Shown here: positions 16,367 through 24,553 of the stretch, piece by piece | Numbering within the stretch: position 1 is the first letter of the stretch | Layout: the number at the start of each line of letters is the position of its first letter | Origin: Acidimicrobiales bacterium | GTDB lineage: Bacteria > Actinomycetota > Acidimicrobiia > Acidimicrobiales > SZUA-35 | Assembly: GCA_013003535.1 (NCBI GenBank) | Contig: JABDIY010000073.1 | Span: forward strand, 1 to 35,057 | Direction: 5' to 3' | DNA length: 35,057 bases | Program-made: the position numbers and the translations under genes | The notes under the pieces: model-generated | Told to the model about the DNA's origin: nothing | The model's input: the letters and a program-made list of their open reading frames with translations, nothing else | Databases searched by the model: none

Positions 16367-17613
16367 GCAAACTTCGGATCGCCTTTTGCGGCAATGTAGC
16401 CAATGCTTTGTTCCCGTTGGCCCAGGTCTTGCGGGCAGCAGGAATCGATGCACACCTGTTTATCGACTCCAGAGATCCGGCGAGGTGGCGACCGGAGACA
16501 GACGATCCCGGCCTGGCTGGGGAATATCCAGGATGGATTCATGAAGGAAGCTGGATTCGCAACGTCGACTTCATCTATCCCGGACGGGCGCCGCTCATCC
16601 GCGAACTAGACGGCTTTGATCTGGTCGTTGGGAGCGGCAACACCCCGATGCTGTCTCCATACGTCGATGCGCCATTCGTGTTCTACGCCACGGGAGCCGA
16701 TCTAACTCGACAGCCCTTCCCGATAGCGTTCGCTTCGTCACGAGAAGGAGTCCGTAGCAAGGTTGGGCACGGCATGCTCGCGATGTGGCAACGGCGGGGG
16801 ATACGTGGTGCTTCGCAGATCTGGACTCAGCCGTTCGCTCCGCTTCTGGATGCGTTGGATCGGCTGAATGTCGATTCCGGACGGATCGCTGATAGCTACT
16901 TTCCCCTGATCGTCGACACAGACCTTTTCACGCCTACGCCCGAAACCGATCCGCGTTGGGCTGCCGACCTTCGAGCTGGCGCTGACTTCGTCGTTCTTCA
17001 TCCCTCGCGGCTGGTACTCGATGAGTCACCGCTGATGCTCCGAAGTGGACAGGCCAAGGGGAGCGCGTCAATACTCGCCGGCTTCGCCGAGTTCGTGCAC
17101 AGTCGCACGGTAGACAACCCCGTCATTATTTTGCCTGCCGCAGATCGTGGTGCCAAAGATGCCGCGCAGCTTGTAGATACCCTCGGAATTCGCAACCATG
17201 TCGTGTGGGCGGAAGCACCGAGAAGCTCCGGTTTTCACCGTACCGAGATGGTTCATCTCTACGGCGCTGCCGACGTTACCGTCAACGAACTGGGAGCGGG
17301 TTGGTTCGGCTGGGCTGCGCTGGAGTCGATGAGTTGTGGAGTTCCCGTCATCAGTCGGATTGACCACAGGGGAATCGCGCAGTTGTACGGCGAGGATTGG
17401 GAATGGATCCACGCCGCGGATAGCGAAGATTTGGCGATAGAGCTGGCCAAGCTGGCAAGTGACCCGAGCGCTCGTGCCCTCAAAGGCGCTCGCTCCCGGG
17501 AGTGGATTCTACGCCATCACGCCGCAGACACAGCGGGAGAACGCATTGTCGCGTCGATCACTGCTGCCGCGCAGTCGCTGATTCCCGGGTTAGAGCCAGC
17601 TTCACATCGCTGA
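16363..17613 (+). CDS. putative GT-B-fold glycosyltransferase
   Basis: A 416-residue protein that looks like a glycosyltransferase of the GT4-like group. The N-terminus KLRIAFCGNVANALFPLAQ forms the first Rossmann strand and helix. The C-terminal half has a donor-site strand DFVVLHPSRLVLD, VIILPAADRGAK, and the region GWFGWAALESMSCGVPVISR, where the glutamate-containing helix binds the donor nucleotide. The ATG at 16363 overlaps the SDR stop (ATGA); a longer reading from 16246 would run inside the SDR gene and is rejected. It ends the second sugar block and converges on nadA with a 29-base gap that holds nothing recognisable. Donor and acceptor are unknown. Confidence 0.83.
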   Translation: MSKLRIAFCGNVANALFPLAQVLRAAGIDAHLFIDSRDPARWRPETDDPGLAGEYPGWIHEGSWIRNVDFIYPGRAPLIRELDGFDLVVGSGNTPMLSPYVDAPFVFYATGADLTRQPFPIAFASSREGVRSKVGHGMLAMWQRRGIRGASQIWTQPFAPLLDALDRLNVDSGRIADSYFPLIVDTDLFTPTPETDPRWAADLRAGADFVVLHPSRLVLDESPLMLRSGQAKGSASILAGFAEFVHSRTVDNPVIILPAADRGAKDAAQLVDTLGIRNHVVWAEAPRSSGFHRTEMVHLYGAADVTVNELGAGWFGWAALESMSCGVPVISRIDHRGIAQLYGEDWEWIHAADSEDLAIELAKLASDPSARALKGARSREWILRHHAADTAGERIVASITAAAQSLIPGLEPASHR

Positions 17614-17642
17614 CAGCTCCGCAACACGCTCGTGCCGTTCGG

Positions 17643-18743
17643 TTAGGTAATCGACAGCATCCGATCGAGGGCGACCTTTGACCACTCGGTGGTTTCGGGG
17701 TCGACCGTGATCTGGTTCAGGACCTTGCCCTCAACCAGGTTCTCCAGAATCCAGGCCATGTGCGGCAGGTCGATCCGGAACATGGTGGAGCACGGACAGA
17801 CCAGCGGATCCAGGTTGATGATGGTCTTGTCAGGATTCTCCTGAGCAACACGGTTGACCAGGTGCACCTCAGTACCGATTGCCACCGTTGAACCAGCTGG
17901 AAGCTCACTCACCTTGTTGATGATGTAGCTGGTGGACCCAAGGAAGTCTGCTAGCGCGCACGTGTCATACGGCGCCTCTGGGTGAATGATCACCACACCG
18001 TCAGGGTGTTCTGCCCGGAACGCATCGACGTGTTCGGGACGGAACCGTTGGTGAATGGTGCAATGTCCCTTCCATAACAACAGGGAAGCGTCTTTACACT
18101 CGGCTTCGCTGAGACCGCCGCGATCCTGGCGAGGATTCCATATCTGCATCTGATCGAGGGTGTAGCCCATGGCCAGACCAGTGTTACGGCCGAGATGCTG
18201 GTCCGGGAAGAACAGCACCTTCTCCGCACCCTGTTCGTTGAAGGCCCATTCCAGCACGGCGCGGGCGTTGCTGGAGGTGCAGACGGCTCCGCCGTGTCTT
18301 CCGACGAAACTCTTGATCGCTGCAGAACTGTTCATATAGGTGATCGGGATCACCTTGCTGATGTCGATGGTTTCGCTGAGAACCTCCCACGCCTCCTCTA
18401 CCTGATCGATGTTGGCCATGTCTGCCATAGAGCAGCCGGCATTGAGATCCGGGAGGATGACCGCCTGGTCATCGCTGGTGAGAATGTCTGCGCTCTCGGC
18501 CATGAAGTGAACGCCGCAGAACACGATGTACTTTGCGTCGGGGCGCTCCTGGGCAAGGACCGACAGTTTGAAGCTATCGCCACGGGCATCGGCAAATTCG
18601 ATGACATCGTCGCGTTGGTAGTGGTGGCCCAAAATAAAGAGCTGGTCGCCCAGCGTGGCCTTGGCCGCGGTGATCATTGCTTGGAGATCGGACTCCGAAG
18701 CCTCTGAGTAGCGCTCCGGTAATGGCCGCTGAATCCTGAGCAT
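17643..18743 (-). CDS. nadA: quinolinate synthase NadA
   Basis: A 366-residue [4Fe-4S] enzyme that condenses iminoaspartate with dihydroxyacetone phosphate to quinolinate in de novo NAD synthesis. The long-form family pattern is clear: LGHHYQRDDV near residue 40, the cluster cysteine in FCGVHFMAESA (Cys76), a second in WKGHCTIHQ (Cys228) and a third in the VCPCSTM motif (Cys316/Cys318). The start is the ATG at 18743; the longer reading from 18872 runs back into the neighbouring gene and adds 43 unrelated residues. On the coding strand TACACT lies six bases before that ATG and no Shine-Dalgarno is present, suggesting a leaderless mRNA. nadB and nadC are not nearby, so the gene stands apart from its pathway partners. 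It lies downstream of the zinc-ribbon gene on the same strand. Confidence 0.96.
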   Translation of the reverse strand: MLRIQRPLPERYSEASESDLQAMITAAKATLGDQLFILGHHYQRDDVIEFADARGDSFKLSVLAQERPDAKYIVFCGVHFMAESADILTSDDQAVILPDLNAGCSMADMANIDQVEEAWEVLSETIDISKVIPITYMNSSAAIKSFVGRHGGAVCTSSNARAVLEWAFNEQGAEKVLFFPDQHLGRNTGLAMGYTLDQMQIWNPRQDRGGLSEAECKDASLLLWKGHCTIHQRFRPEHVDAFRAEHPDGVVIIHPEAPYDTCALADFLGSTSYIINKVSELPAGSTVAIGTEVHLVNRVAQENPDKTIINLDPLVCPCSTMFRIDLPHMAWILENLVEGKVLNQITVDPETTEWSKVALDRMLSIT

Positions 18744-18749
18744 GGGTTC

Positions 18750-18755
18750 AGTGTA
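18750..18755 (-). promoter_or_regulatory. -10 box for a leaderless nadA transcript
   Basis: On the reverse strand TACACT is followed by six bases and then the nadA ATG. TANNNT at this distance would start transcription at or next to the start codon. No ribosome-binding sequence intervenes and no good -35 box is seen. A 6-base match is weak alone, but the same layout occurs at gap and secG. Confidence 0.4.
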
Positions 18756-18786
18756 CTGCTCGCCAAATGAAGCGGGGAGCGTAGGT

Positions 18787-19854
18787 CTAGCAGCGAGGTC
18801 CAGGGAAGTCTGGGTCCGCCCGGAACTGGGACACCGTCTCAGCGATTCGTTCCGCAGCAATGGCTGAACCATCGATATCGACGATGCCGATGAGGTTTCC
18901 GTTGCGATCGATCACCAGGGTGCCGCGCTCGGGCTTGGTCGTTTCGACTTCGCCTTCTTCGTTGAGTTGCGTTCCCACAGAAAAACCTAGCACCTCGCCG
19001 GAGCGGGCCTTGAGATCGGTAACGGTGGCCGGTACGAGCGTCATTCCAGAGTCGTCTACCTGCACCAAGGCCAACTGGCTCCCTGCCCGGATCTGCGTGC
19101 CGACCACGATCTGAAGGCGATTGGGGAGTGGGGAGTCGGTACGAAGAACTGACAGGTTGTTCACGTCGGAGTTGCCGAGAACATCACCGATCACGGTGTT
19201 CTCACCGCTGGTGATTGTGGGAGCGGTGGTGCGCTGTGCATCGAATATGAGTGCCACAACCGTTCCTCCTTCGACTACAACCCCGGTGGTTGTCACGCCG
19301 CCGTTGCAGGCTCGCGATTCTTCCAAACTGACCACAGCCAGTGGATCGAAATTCTCCACCGATCCAGTTACGACCAAGGATTTGTTTCCGGCGCCAACTG
19401 GAACCTCGTCTGCGGTCATGGCGATGAGATCGGTGTCTCCATTTCGTGTTGCGCCGATGGCGCTTCCAATCCCCAATGTCGCAACAGCGAGAATCGCTGC
19501 CACGGCAACACGGGGTCCATGAGAGCTCTTCCGGCCGACCGTTACGTGCGAGTCAAGGCGGGAGGAGATCGCGGCAACTGAGCGTGTCTGCTCGGAGAGG
19601 GCCGGCAGTTCGAAATCGCTCGACCGTTTGGGTTGAGGTTCAACATCGCTGGATTGAGCGGCAAGGTCTTGACCGGGTGCATCTCGGTCAGCCGACTCCT
19701 TGCCTTTGCGAATTGAACCGAGGAAGTCCTTGGGGTGCGAAATTGAGGGTGCGGCAGCGGCAGGCGCGACGTCGTCCTTGGTGTCGTGGCCACAAACCGG
19801 GCAGCGGTCAACCGTCCGGGGCAGTATGTTCTGGCAGCTTTTACAGCGATCCAT
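18787..19854 (-). CDS. zinc-ribbon, single-TM protein with degenerate trypsin/HtrA-like outer domain
   Basis: A 355-residue protein not known to me as a named family. Residues 4-21 form a zinc ribbon (Cys4, Cys7, Cys18, Cys21). A polar, Ser/Asp/Pro-rich stretch follows to about 112, then one transmembrane helix (about 114-135), leaving roughly 220 residues outside. That part follows the order of strands in S1C trypsin-like proteases: VVALIFDAQR where the histidine strand should be, NNLSVLR for the usual DLAVLR, a RAGSQLALVQVD strand, and PERGTLVIDRNGNLIGIVD for the usual GNSGGPLV...G.VIGI. All three catalytic residues appear replaced, so it is probably not a protease. GGAG precedes the ATG. 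It is 43 bases upstream of nadA on the same strand and divergent from uvrC. A sensor or binding role at the membrane is possible but unproven. Confidence 0.65.
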   Translation of the reverse strand: MDRCKSCQNILPRTVDRCPVCGHDTKDDVAPAAAAPSISHPKDFLGSIRKGKESADRDAPGQDLAAQSSDVEPQPKRSSDFELPALSEQTRSVAAISSRLDSHVTVGRKSSHGPRVAVAAILAVATLGIGSAIGATRNGDTDLIAMTADEVPVGAGNKSLVVTGSVENFDPLAVVSLEESRACNGGVTTTGVVVEGGTVVALIFDAQRTTAPTITSGENTVIGDVLGNSDVNNLSVLRTDSPLPNRLQIVVGTQIRAGSQLALVQVDDSGMTLVPATVTDLKARSGEVLGFSVGTQLNEEGEVETTKPERGTLVIDRNGNLIGIVDIDGSAIAAERIAETVSQFRADPDFPGPRC

Positions 19855-19914
19855 GGTGACTCCATGCCGTGCGTTTGCACGTACCCATCTAATTTCGGCA
19901 GATGCGGGCCGTAC

Positions 19915-19945
19915 TTGACCTACCTTCGCGAACGATCCTTAGGCT
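19915..19945 (+). promoter_or_regulatory. candidate uvrC promoter
   Basis: In the 99-base divergent gap, TTGACC (19915-19920) and TAGGCT (19940-19945) are separated by 19 bases, a little longer than usual. Transcription would begin at about 19952, next to the GTG (19951) and ATG (19954) candidates for uvrC, so the leader would be absent or only a few bases. GGAGA at 19946-19950 may instead act as a ribosome-binding site for the ATG. Assignment is by motif only. Confidence 0.35.
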
Positions 19946-19953
19946 GGAGAGTG

Positions 19954-21807
19954 ATGGTGAAACGCCCGCCGGCCGGCTCGATTCCCGACGCTCCGGGTTC
20001 TTACCAGTTTTTCGACGCCCAGGGTCGAGTGATCTATGTAGGGAAGGCCAAGTCTCTCCGCAGCCGCCTGTCGAATTACTTCCAGAATCCACAGAACCTG
20101 CATCCCCGCACGGCGCAGATGGTCGCCACGGCCGACCACGTGGAATGGATCCAGGTAGACACCAACGTTGAAGCGTTGATGTTGGAGTACAACCTGATCA
20201 AGGAGCATCTTCCCCGTTTCAATATCCGGCTCATAGATGACAAGAGCTATCCGTATCTGGCGGTGACCGTCGGAGCCGAGTGGCCACGCCCGATGGTGAT
20301 GCGAGGCAAGAAACGCAAGGGCACTCGCTATTTCGGGCCCTATGCCCATGCGTGGGCCATCCGAGACACGCTGGACTCACTTTTACGGGTGTTCCCTGTT
20401 CGTTCGTGCACGGATAACAAGCTGGACCGGCACGCCAAACTGGGCAAGCCGTGCCTCCTCTTCCACATCGAGAAGTGCTCTGCTCCGTGCGTTGGCGAGG
20501 TCTCCCGCGAGGAGTACGACCAGATGGTGGCCGACCTCCTTCAGTTCCTCGAGGGCGACACCGACGCAGTGCTCAACGAGCTCGAGACCCGAATGCATGA
20601 GGCCGCCGACGCCTTGGAGTTCGAGCAGGCGGCGCGTTTGCGGGATCGTATGGGGGCGGTCCAACGCACGATCGAGAAACAGCAGATGGTGGGGGACCGA
20701 TCCGACGATATGGATGTCATCGGCGTTGCCGAGGACGATCTGGAAGCGTGCGTCTTCGTGTTCTATGTGCGCCGTGGTCGGGTGACGGGACGCCGAAGTT
20801 TCATCATCGACAAAGTGGAGCCACTCAGCGGTGCCGAAGTCATCGACAAGGTGTTGGAGAGCGTGTACGACGAGGAGCCCGTGCAAGGCATGCCGAAGAC
20901 GGTTCTGCTTCCGAACACCGGGTCCGATCCGGAGCTGTATACCGAGTGGTTGAGCGTGCTGCGGGGCTCCAAGGTTGAGTTGCGCCAGCCCCAACGGGGC
21001 GAAAAGGTGGACCTTTTGGCGATGGTCACCAAGAACGCCGAGGAGGAGTTCACCCGGCATCGCATGAAACGAGCGACCGATCACAATTCCCGGGCTCGCG
21101 CTCTTAACGAGCTGCAGGAGTATCTGGGCCTGCCCGTTGCCCCGTTGCGGATCGAGTGCTACGACATGAGCCACATTCAAGGCACGGACTACGTCGGCTC
21201 GATGGTGGTCGTAGAGGACGGGCTTCCCGCCAAGAACCAGTACCGACGATTCAAAATCAAGACGGTGGACCAGAACGATGACTTTGCGGCCATGGAAGAG
21301 GTGCTCACCCGTCGGCTCACCGCCTACAAGGTCGACAAGGAGAAGCCTGTTTCCGAGCGGGGCAAATTCCAGTATCCGCCACAGCTGCTGGTGGTCGATG
21401 GCGGCAAGGGGCAGCTGAGTCGGGCCATCAAAGTCCTCCAGGATCTGGATCTCTTCGACGAGATCCCGTGTGTCTCGCTAGCCAAGCAATTCGAAGAAAT
21501 ATTCGTCCCACACGAGTCCGAATCCATCCGACTCCCTCGCCAATCCGAAGCCCTGTATCTCATGCAGCGGATCCGCGACGAGAGCCACCGATTCGCCATC
21601 ACCTACCACCGTCAGCTCCGTGACAAACGGATGACCAAATCCGTGCTGGATGACATCCCCGGATTGGGGCCTGCCCGCCAGAAGCGGCTGGTGAAGGAAA
21701 TGGGAAGTGTCAAGAAGGTAAAGCAGGCCTCGATCGAAGAGCTACGAAGCTTGACCTGGCTCCCTGACGTGGTAGCCGAGGCGGTCTTTGAAAAGGTGCA
21801 CTCATGA
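19954..21807 (+). CDS. uvrC: UvrABC system protein C, excinuclease
   Basis: A 617-residue nuclease that makes both incisions in nucleotide excision repair after UvrA and UvrB have marked the lesion. The domains are in the usual order: GIY-YIG nuclease (about 12-95, with GSYQFFDAQGRVIYVGKAKSL), a four-cysteine segment RSCTDNK...KPCLLFHIEKCSAPC known in the family to hold a metal cluster, the UVR helix pair (EAADALEFEQAARLRDRM), the RNase H-like endonuclease domain (IECYDMSHIQGTDYVG, VVDGGKGQLS) and C-terminal helix-hairpin-helix motifs (DDIPGLGPARQKRLV). ATG 19954 is chosen because upstream in-frame codons from 19786 encode unrelated sequence overlapping the divergent gene. The stop overlaps the methyltransferase start by ATGA. 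Confidence 0.97.
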   Translation: MVKRPPAGSIPDAPGSYQFFDAQGRVIYVGKAKSLRSRLSNYFQNPQNLHPRTAQMVATADHVEWIQVDTNVEALMLEYNLIKEHLPRFNIRLIDDKSYPYLAVTVGAEWPRPMVMRGKKRKGTRYFGPYAHAWAIRDTLDSLLRVFPVRSCTDNKLDRHAKLGKPCLLFHIEKCSAPCVGEVSREEYDQMVADLLQFLEGDTDAVLNELETRMHEAADALEFEQAARLRDRMGAVQRTIEKQQMVGDRSDDMDVIGVAEDDLEACVFVFYVRRGRVTGRRSFIIDKVEPLSGAEVIDKVLESVYDEEPVQGMPKTVLLPNTGSDPELYTEWLSVLRGSKVELRQPQRGEKVDLLAMVTKNAEEEFTRHRMKRATDHNSRARALNELQEYLGLPVAPLRIECYDMSHIQGTDYVGSMVVVEDGLPAKNQYRRFKIKTVDQNDDFAAMEEVLTRRLTAYKVDKEKPVSERGKFQYPPQLLVVDGGKGQLSRAIKVLQDLDLFDEIPCVSLAKQFEEIFVPHESESIRLPRQSEALYLMQRIRDESHRFAITYHRQLRDKRMTKSVLDDIPGLGPARQKRLVKEMGSVKKVKQASIEELRSLTWLPDVVAEAVFEKVHS

Positions 21808-22541
21808 CCGGGAACGTTGACCGGGTTCAACAGGACTGGAATGATCACAGCGATTGGTGGGTGGCAGAGTTTACCGGCGGAGTTGACCCCGAATACGAAG
21901 AGCAGATCGTGCCGATGGTGGTTGAGCGGCTTTCGGGCGCTGGGATCGTCCTCGATCTCGGAACCGGTGAAGGGCAGGTGGCGCGAGCGTTGGCCAGCGC
22001 TGGTAACACGGTGGTTGGCATCGACCCCTACCTCCAACAGATACATGTGGCCGTTGGTCGATCGGGCGGGCCGGGCTACGCCGTCGGAGCAGCTGCCGCG
22101 ATGCCGATCGCTTCCGGTTCCGTAGACGCCGTAGTGGCCTGCCTCGTTTTCGAACACATCGACGACGTTGACCACGCTGTTGCCGAGGTTGCTCGAGTCC
22201 TCAAGCCGGGCGGGACGTTCATGTTTTTGCTGAACCATCCGCTTCTTCAAACGCCGGGCAGCGGCTGGATCGATGACCAGATCCTCGATCCACCGGAACA
22301 GTATTGGCGCCTGGGGGAGTATCTGGACGAAGCAATCACCATGGAGGAAGTGAGCAAAGACGTGTTTGTCCGTTTCATCCACCGCCCACTTCATCGCTAT
22401 CTCAACAGCCTCATCGACGCCGGCCTCGTGTTGCGTCGAATGCACGAACCTGCCCCACCTGCCGGTTTCTTGGATCTGGCACCTCAATACGATGCGGCGG
22501 CGTCGATCCCACGGCTGTTGATCCTGGAACTGCGGAAGTAG
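21804..22541 (+). CDS. class I SAM-dependent methyltransferase
   Basis: A 245-residue methyltransferase of the Methyltransf_11/25 type. Motif I is VLDLGTGEGQVARAL, the acidic end of strand 2 is VVGIDPY, and motif IV/post-II is AVVACLVFEHIDDVD followed by VLKPGGTFMFLL. The C-terminal part (about 150-245) is a substrate lid that gives no clue to the acceptor. It overlaps uvrC by ATGA, so it is translated with it, although no repair role is known to me for this type. A small-molecule, lipid or sugar acceptor is as likely as a macromolecule. After it lies a 43-base gap with a small hairpin (AGTCCG-GGT-CGGACT, 22553-22567). Confidence 0.88.
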   Translation: MTGNVDRVQQDWNDHSDWWVAEFTGGVDPEYEEQIVPMVVERLSGAGIVLDLGTGEGQVARALASAGNTVVGIDPYLQQIHVAVGRSGGPGYAVGAAAAMPIASGSVDAVVACLVFEHIDDVDHAVAEVARVLKPGGTFMFLLNHPLLQTPGSGWIDDQILDPPEQYWRLGEYLDEAITMEEVSKDVFVRFIHRPLHRYLNSLIDAGLVLRRMHEPAPPAGFLDLAPQYDAAASIPRLLILELRK

Positions 22542-22584
22542 GACACACATAAAGTCCGGGTCGGACTGAACCGACTAGCTAGAG

Positions 22585-23667
22585 GTGAACGGACGAACCA
22601 ATTCGAACTACTTCGTCCGGATGGACGGCGTCCGGGCAATCGCCGTTGCGGCCGTCATGATCCAGCATTGGAACACGGAGCTGGTGGCGGGACTCCCGCT
22701 TTCTCCTGCATCGGCGGGTGTTGAGTTCTTCTTCGTTCTGAGTGGATTCTTGATCGGCGGAATTCTCATGAGAGCCGACGATCAAGCAGCGAGAATTGGC
22801 TACCAACGACGACGAATATTGATTGCCTTTGTCATTCGTCGTGCGCTGCGAATCTTCCCGGCGTACTTCGTGTATCTGTTTCTCACCGCAGTATTCCTTG
22901 GTCCTCCCGATCGGGCGGGATGGCCGTGGTACGCCCTCTACGCCGGGAACATCCGGATCCCACAACTCGGTCACTGGCCAGGACAGTGGGGCCATCTTTG
23001 GTCCCTGGCCGTTGAGGAGCAGTTCTACTTGGTCGCACCGCTGCTCATCCTCGTCATTCCCACCTCGTGGCGTTCTCGAGCGGTCATCGGGTTGATTGCT
23101 TCTGCCGTCGTTGCGGACCTGATCTATCGAGCGAACGGGATCCATCTCATGGTTCCTCCCGCATCGTTTTTCGGTCTGGGATGCGGATTCGGGTTGGCCC
23201 ACATTTCGTCTCTCATTTCGCCGCAGTTCAAGCGGGTCTTGGTGGCATTCGCTGGAACAGCTCTCTTCCTGCTCCTACTCGTCCCGTCGGACTTGCACCT
23301 TGTCGATTTCGCTACCCAGGCCTCCATAACGGGGCTCGCCACACTCCTCGTTCTGGATTGTGTTCACGGGAACAGTAAACCTTTCGCATTCCTGGCCTTC
23401 GCTCCGCTGGTTTGGATCGGCAAGCGGGCGTACGGTCTCTATCTTTGGCACAATTCGATGCCAGCAGCCTTCGCAAGAGCAGGGGTTGACTTTTCTGCTC
23501 AGCCGATTCTTCGGGTGTTCCTGCTTGTGGCAGCCACGTTCGTCATGGCGGAAGTCAGTTGGCGGGTCGTCGAAAGGCCGATCAATTCGCTGAAGAGTCG
23601 GTTCCCCTACATCGTGGTCCCTGCTGCCGCAACGGTCGAAACCTTGCCAGAGCCGGTACCGGCGTAA
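22585..23667 (+). CDS. acyltransferase 3 family membrane protein (OafA-like)
   Basis: A 360-residue integral membrane protein with about ten hydrophobic segments, of the acyltransferase-3 family that O-acylates sugars of surface polymers or antibiotics. The family marks are RMDGVRAIAV at the N-terminus, the catalytic-type histidine in MIQHWN, GVEFFFVLSGFLIGG, SLAVEEQFYLVAP and the closing VVERPIN. It probably moves an acyl group across or at the membrane onto a glycan, which would link it to the polysaccharide island although it sits between uvrC and rapZ. The start is GTG 22585 with AGAGG directly before it; spacing is tight and a later ATG at 22621 is possible, but it would remove residues just before the conserved RMDG. 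Confidence 0.92.
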   Translation: MNGRTNSNYFVRMDGVRAIAVAAVMIQHWNTELVAGLPLSPASAGVEFFFVLSGFLIGGILMRADDQAARIGYQRRRILIAFVIRRALRIFPAYFVYLFLTAVFLGPPDRAGWPWYALYAGNIRIPQLGHWPGQWGHLWSLAVEEQFYLVAPLLILVIPTSWRSRAVIGLIASAVVADLIYRANGIHLMVPPASFFGLGCGFGLAHISSLISPQFKRVLVAFAGTALFLLLLVPSDLHLVDFATQASITGLATLLVLDCVHGNSKPFAFLAFAPLVWIGKRAYGLYLWHNSMPAAFARAGVDFSAQPILRVFLLVAATFVMAEVSWRVVERPINSLKSRFPYIVVPAAATVETLPEPVPA

Positions 23668-23689
23668 AACCTTCTGTCACACTGGAACC

Positions 23690-24538
23690 ATGAGCAGTGT
23701 TGTAGTGGTGACAGGTCTGGCGGGGGCGGGTAGATCCACGGCAGCGGGCACCTTCGAGGATCTCGGTTGGTTCGTGATCGACAATCTCCCGGTGGCGTTG
23801 GTGTCCAAGGTTGGGGAGCTGGCCAGCGGCAGCAGCGAGCGGTACGAGAAGGTTGTTCTGGTCATGCAGGGCTTTGATTCTGCACTCGAAGCTGAAGTGG
23901 CGGAGCTCCGCAAACACGTTAAGTCGGTGCAGGTGCTTTTCCTGGATGCGTCAACCCGTGCGCTGGTACAGCGGTATGAGAGCACCAAACGTCGCCACCC
24001 GGGCGTGGTGGACGGCAGCTCGGTCCTCGATGCGATCGAGCATGAACGAGAACTCTATGCAACGGCGAAGGGCGCCGCCGATCTGGTGATCGACACTACC
24101 GATATGAACCCTCATCAACTGCGTGATCGGGTCACGGCGATGTTTGATGAACCCGATAGCGATACCGGCATGAGGATCACCGTGTCGTCGTTTGGCTACA
24201 AGCACGGAATCCCCACCGACGTTGACCTGGTGCTGGATTGCCGGTTCCTCCCCAACCCCCACTGGGAGCCCGAACTCCGGAAATTCTCAGGGATGGATCA
24301 GCCGGTGGCGGACTTTGTTCTCGGTCGAGAAATCACCTTGCGGTTCTTGGATCGGCTTTCCGATCTGCTGGTTGAACTGTTGCCGGCCTATGCCAAGGAG
24401 GGTCGCTCCTACCTCGGTATTGCCTTCGGCTGCACGGGGGGCCGGCATCGCTCGGTGGCGGTGGCCGAAGAAATGGCTCGCCGGCTGAGCGAGGATGGTT
24501 GGAATCCCGGCCTCCGTCACCGGGATGTTGACCGTTGA
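23690..24538 (+). CDS. rapZ: RapZ family nucleotide-binding protein (RNase adapter)
   Basis: A 282-residue P-loop protein of the RapZ/YvcJ family. The N-terminal kinase-like domain has the Walker A variant GLAGAGRST (about 8-16), with Arg in place of Lys; this variant also occurs in other actinobacterial members, so it is not a defect. The C-terminal domain holds SSFGYKHGIPTDVDLVLDCRFLPNP and the GCTGGRHRSVAVAE motif. In Escherichia coli RapZ controls amino-sugar synthesis by binding GlcN6P and guiding RNase E to the sRNA GlmZ; in Gram-positive bacteria the role is less defined, and the gene sits with yvcK and usually whiA. Here yvcK follows after 15 bases. Function in this organism is inferred from the family. 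Confidence 0.96.
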   Translation: MSSVVVVTGLAGAGRSTAAGTFEDLGWFVIDNLPVALVSKVGELASGSSERYEKVVLVMQGFDSALEAEVAELRKHVKSVQVLFLDASTRALVQRYESTKRRHPGVVDGSSVLDAIEHERELYATAKGAADLVIDTTDMNPHQLRDRVTAMFDEPDSDTGMRITVSSFGYKHGIPTDVDLVLDCRFLPNPHWEPELRKFSGMDQPVADFVLGREITLRFLDRLSDLLVELLPAYAKEGRSYLGIAFGCTGGRHRSVAVAEEMARRLSEDGWNPGLRHRDVDR

Positions 24539-24553
24539 TCTCTGGGTTCGGAA

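Noticed and set aside
15368-16453. 361-codon reverse-strand ORF over the SDR gene
   Set aside because: Antisense to a gene with clear Rossmann and YxxxK motifs; no recognisable features of its own.
19786-19953. 56-residue N-terminal extension of UvrC
   Set aside because: It overlaps the divergent gene and encodes sequence unlike UvrC; the GIY-YIG domain begins a few residues after ATG 19954.
21612-22550. 312-codon reverse-strand ORF over uvrC end and the methyltransferase
   Set aside because: Antisense to two supported genes and without family motifs.
23713-23739. Arg replacing Lys in the RapZ Walker A motif as a possible inactivation
   Set aside because: The GAGRST form is a known variant in actinobacterial RapZ proteins, so it is not a sign of decay.
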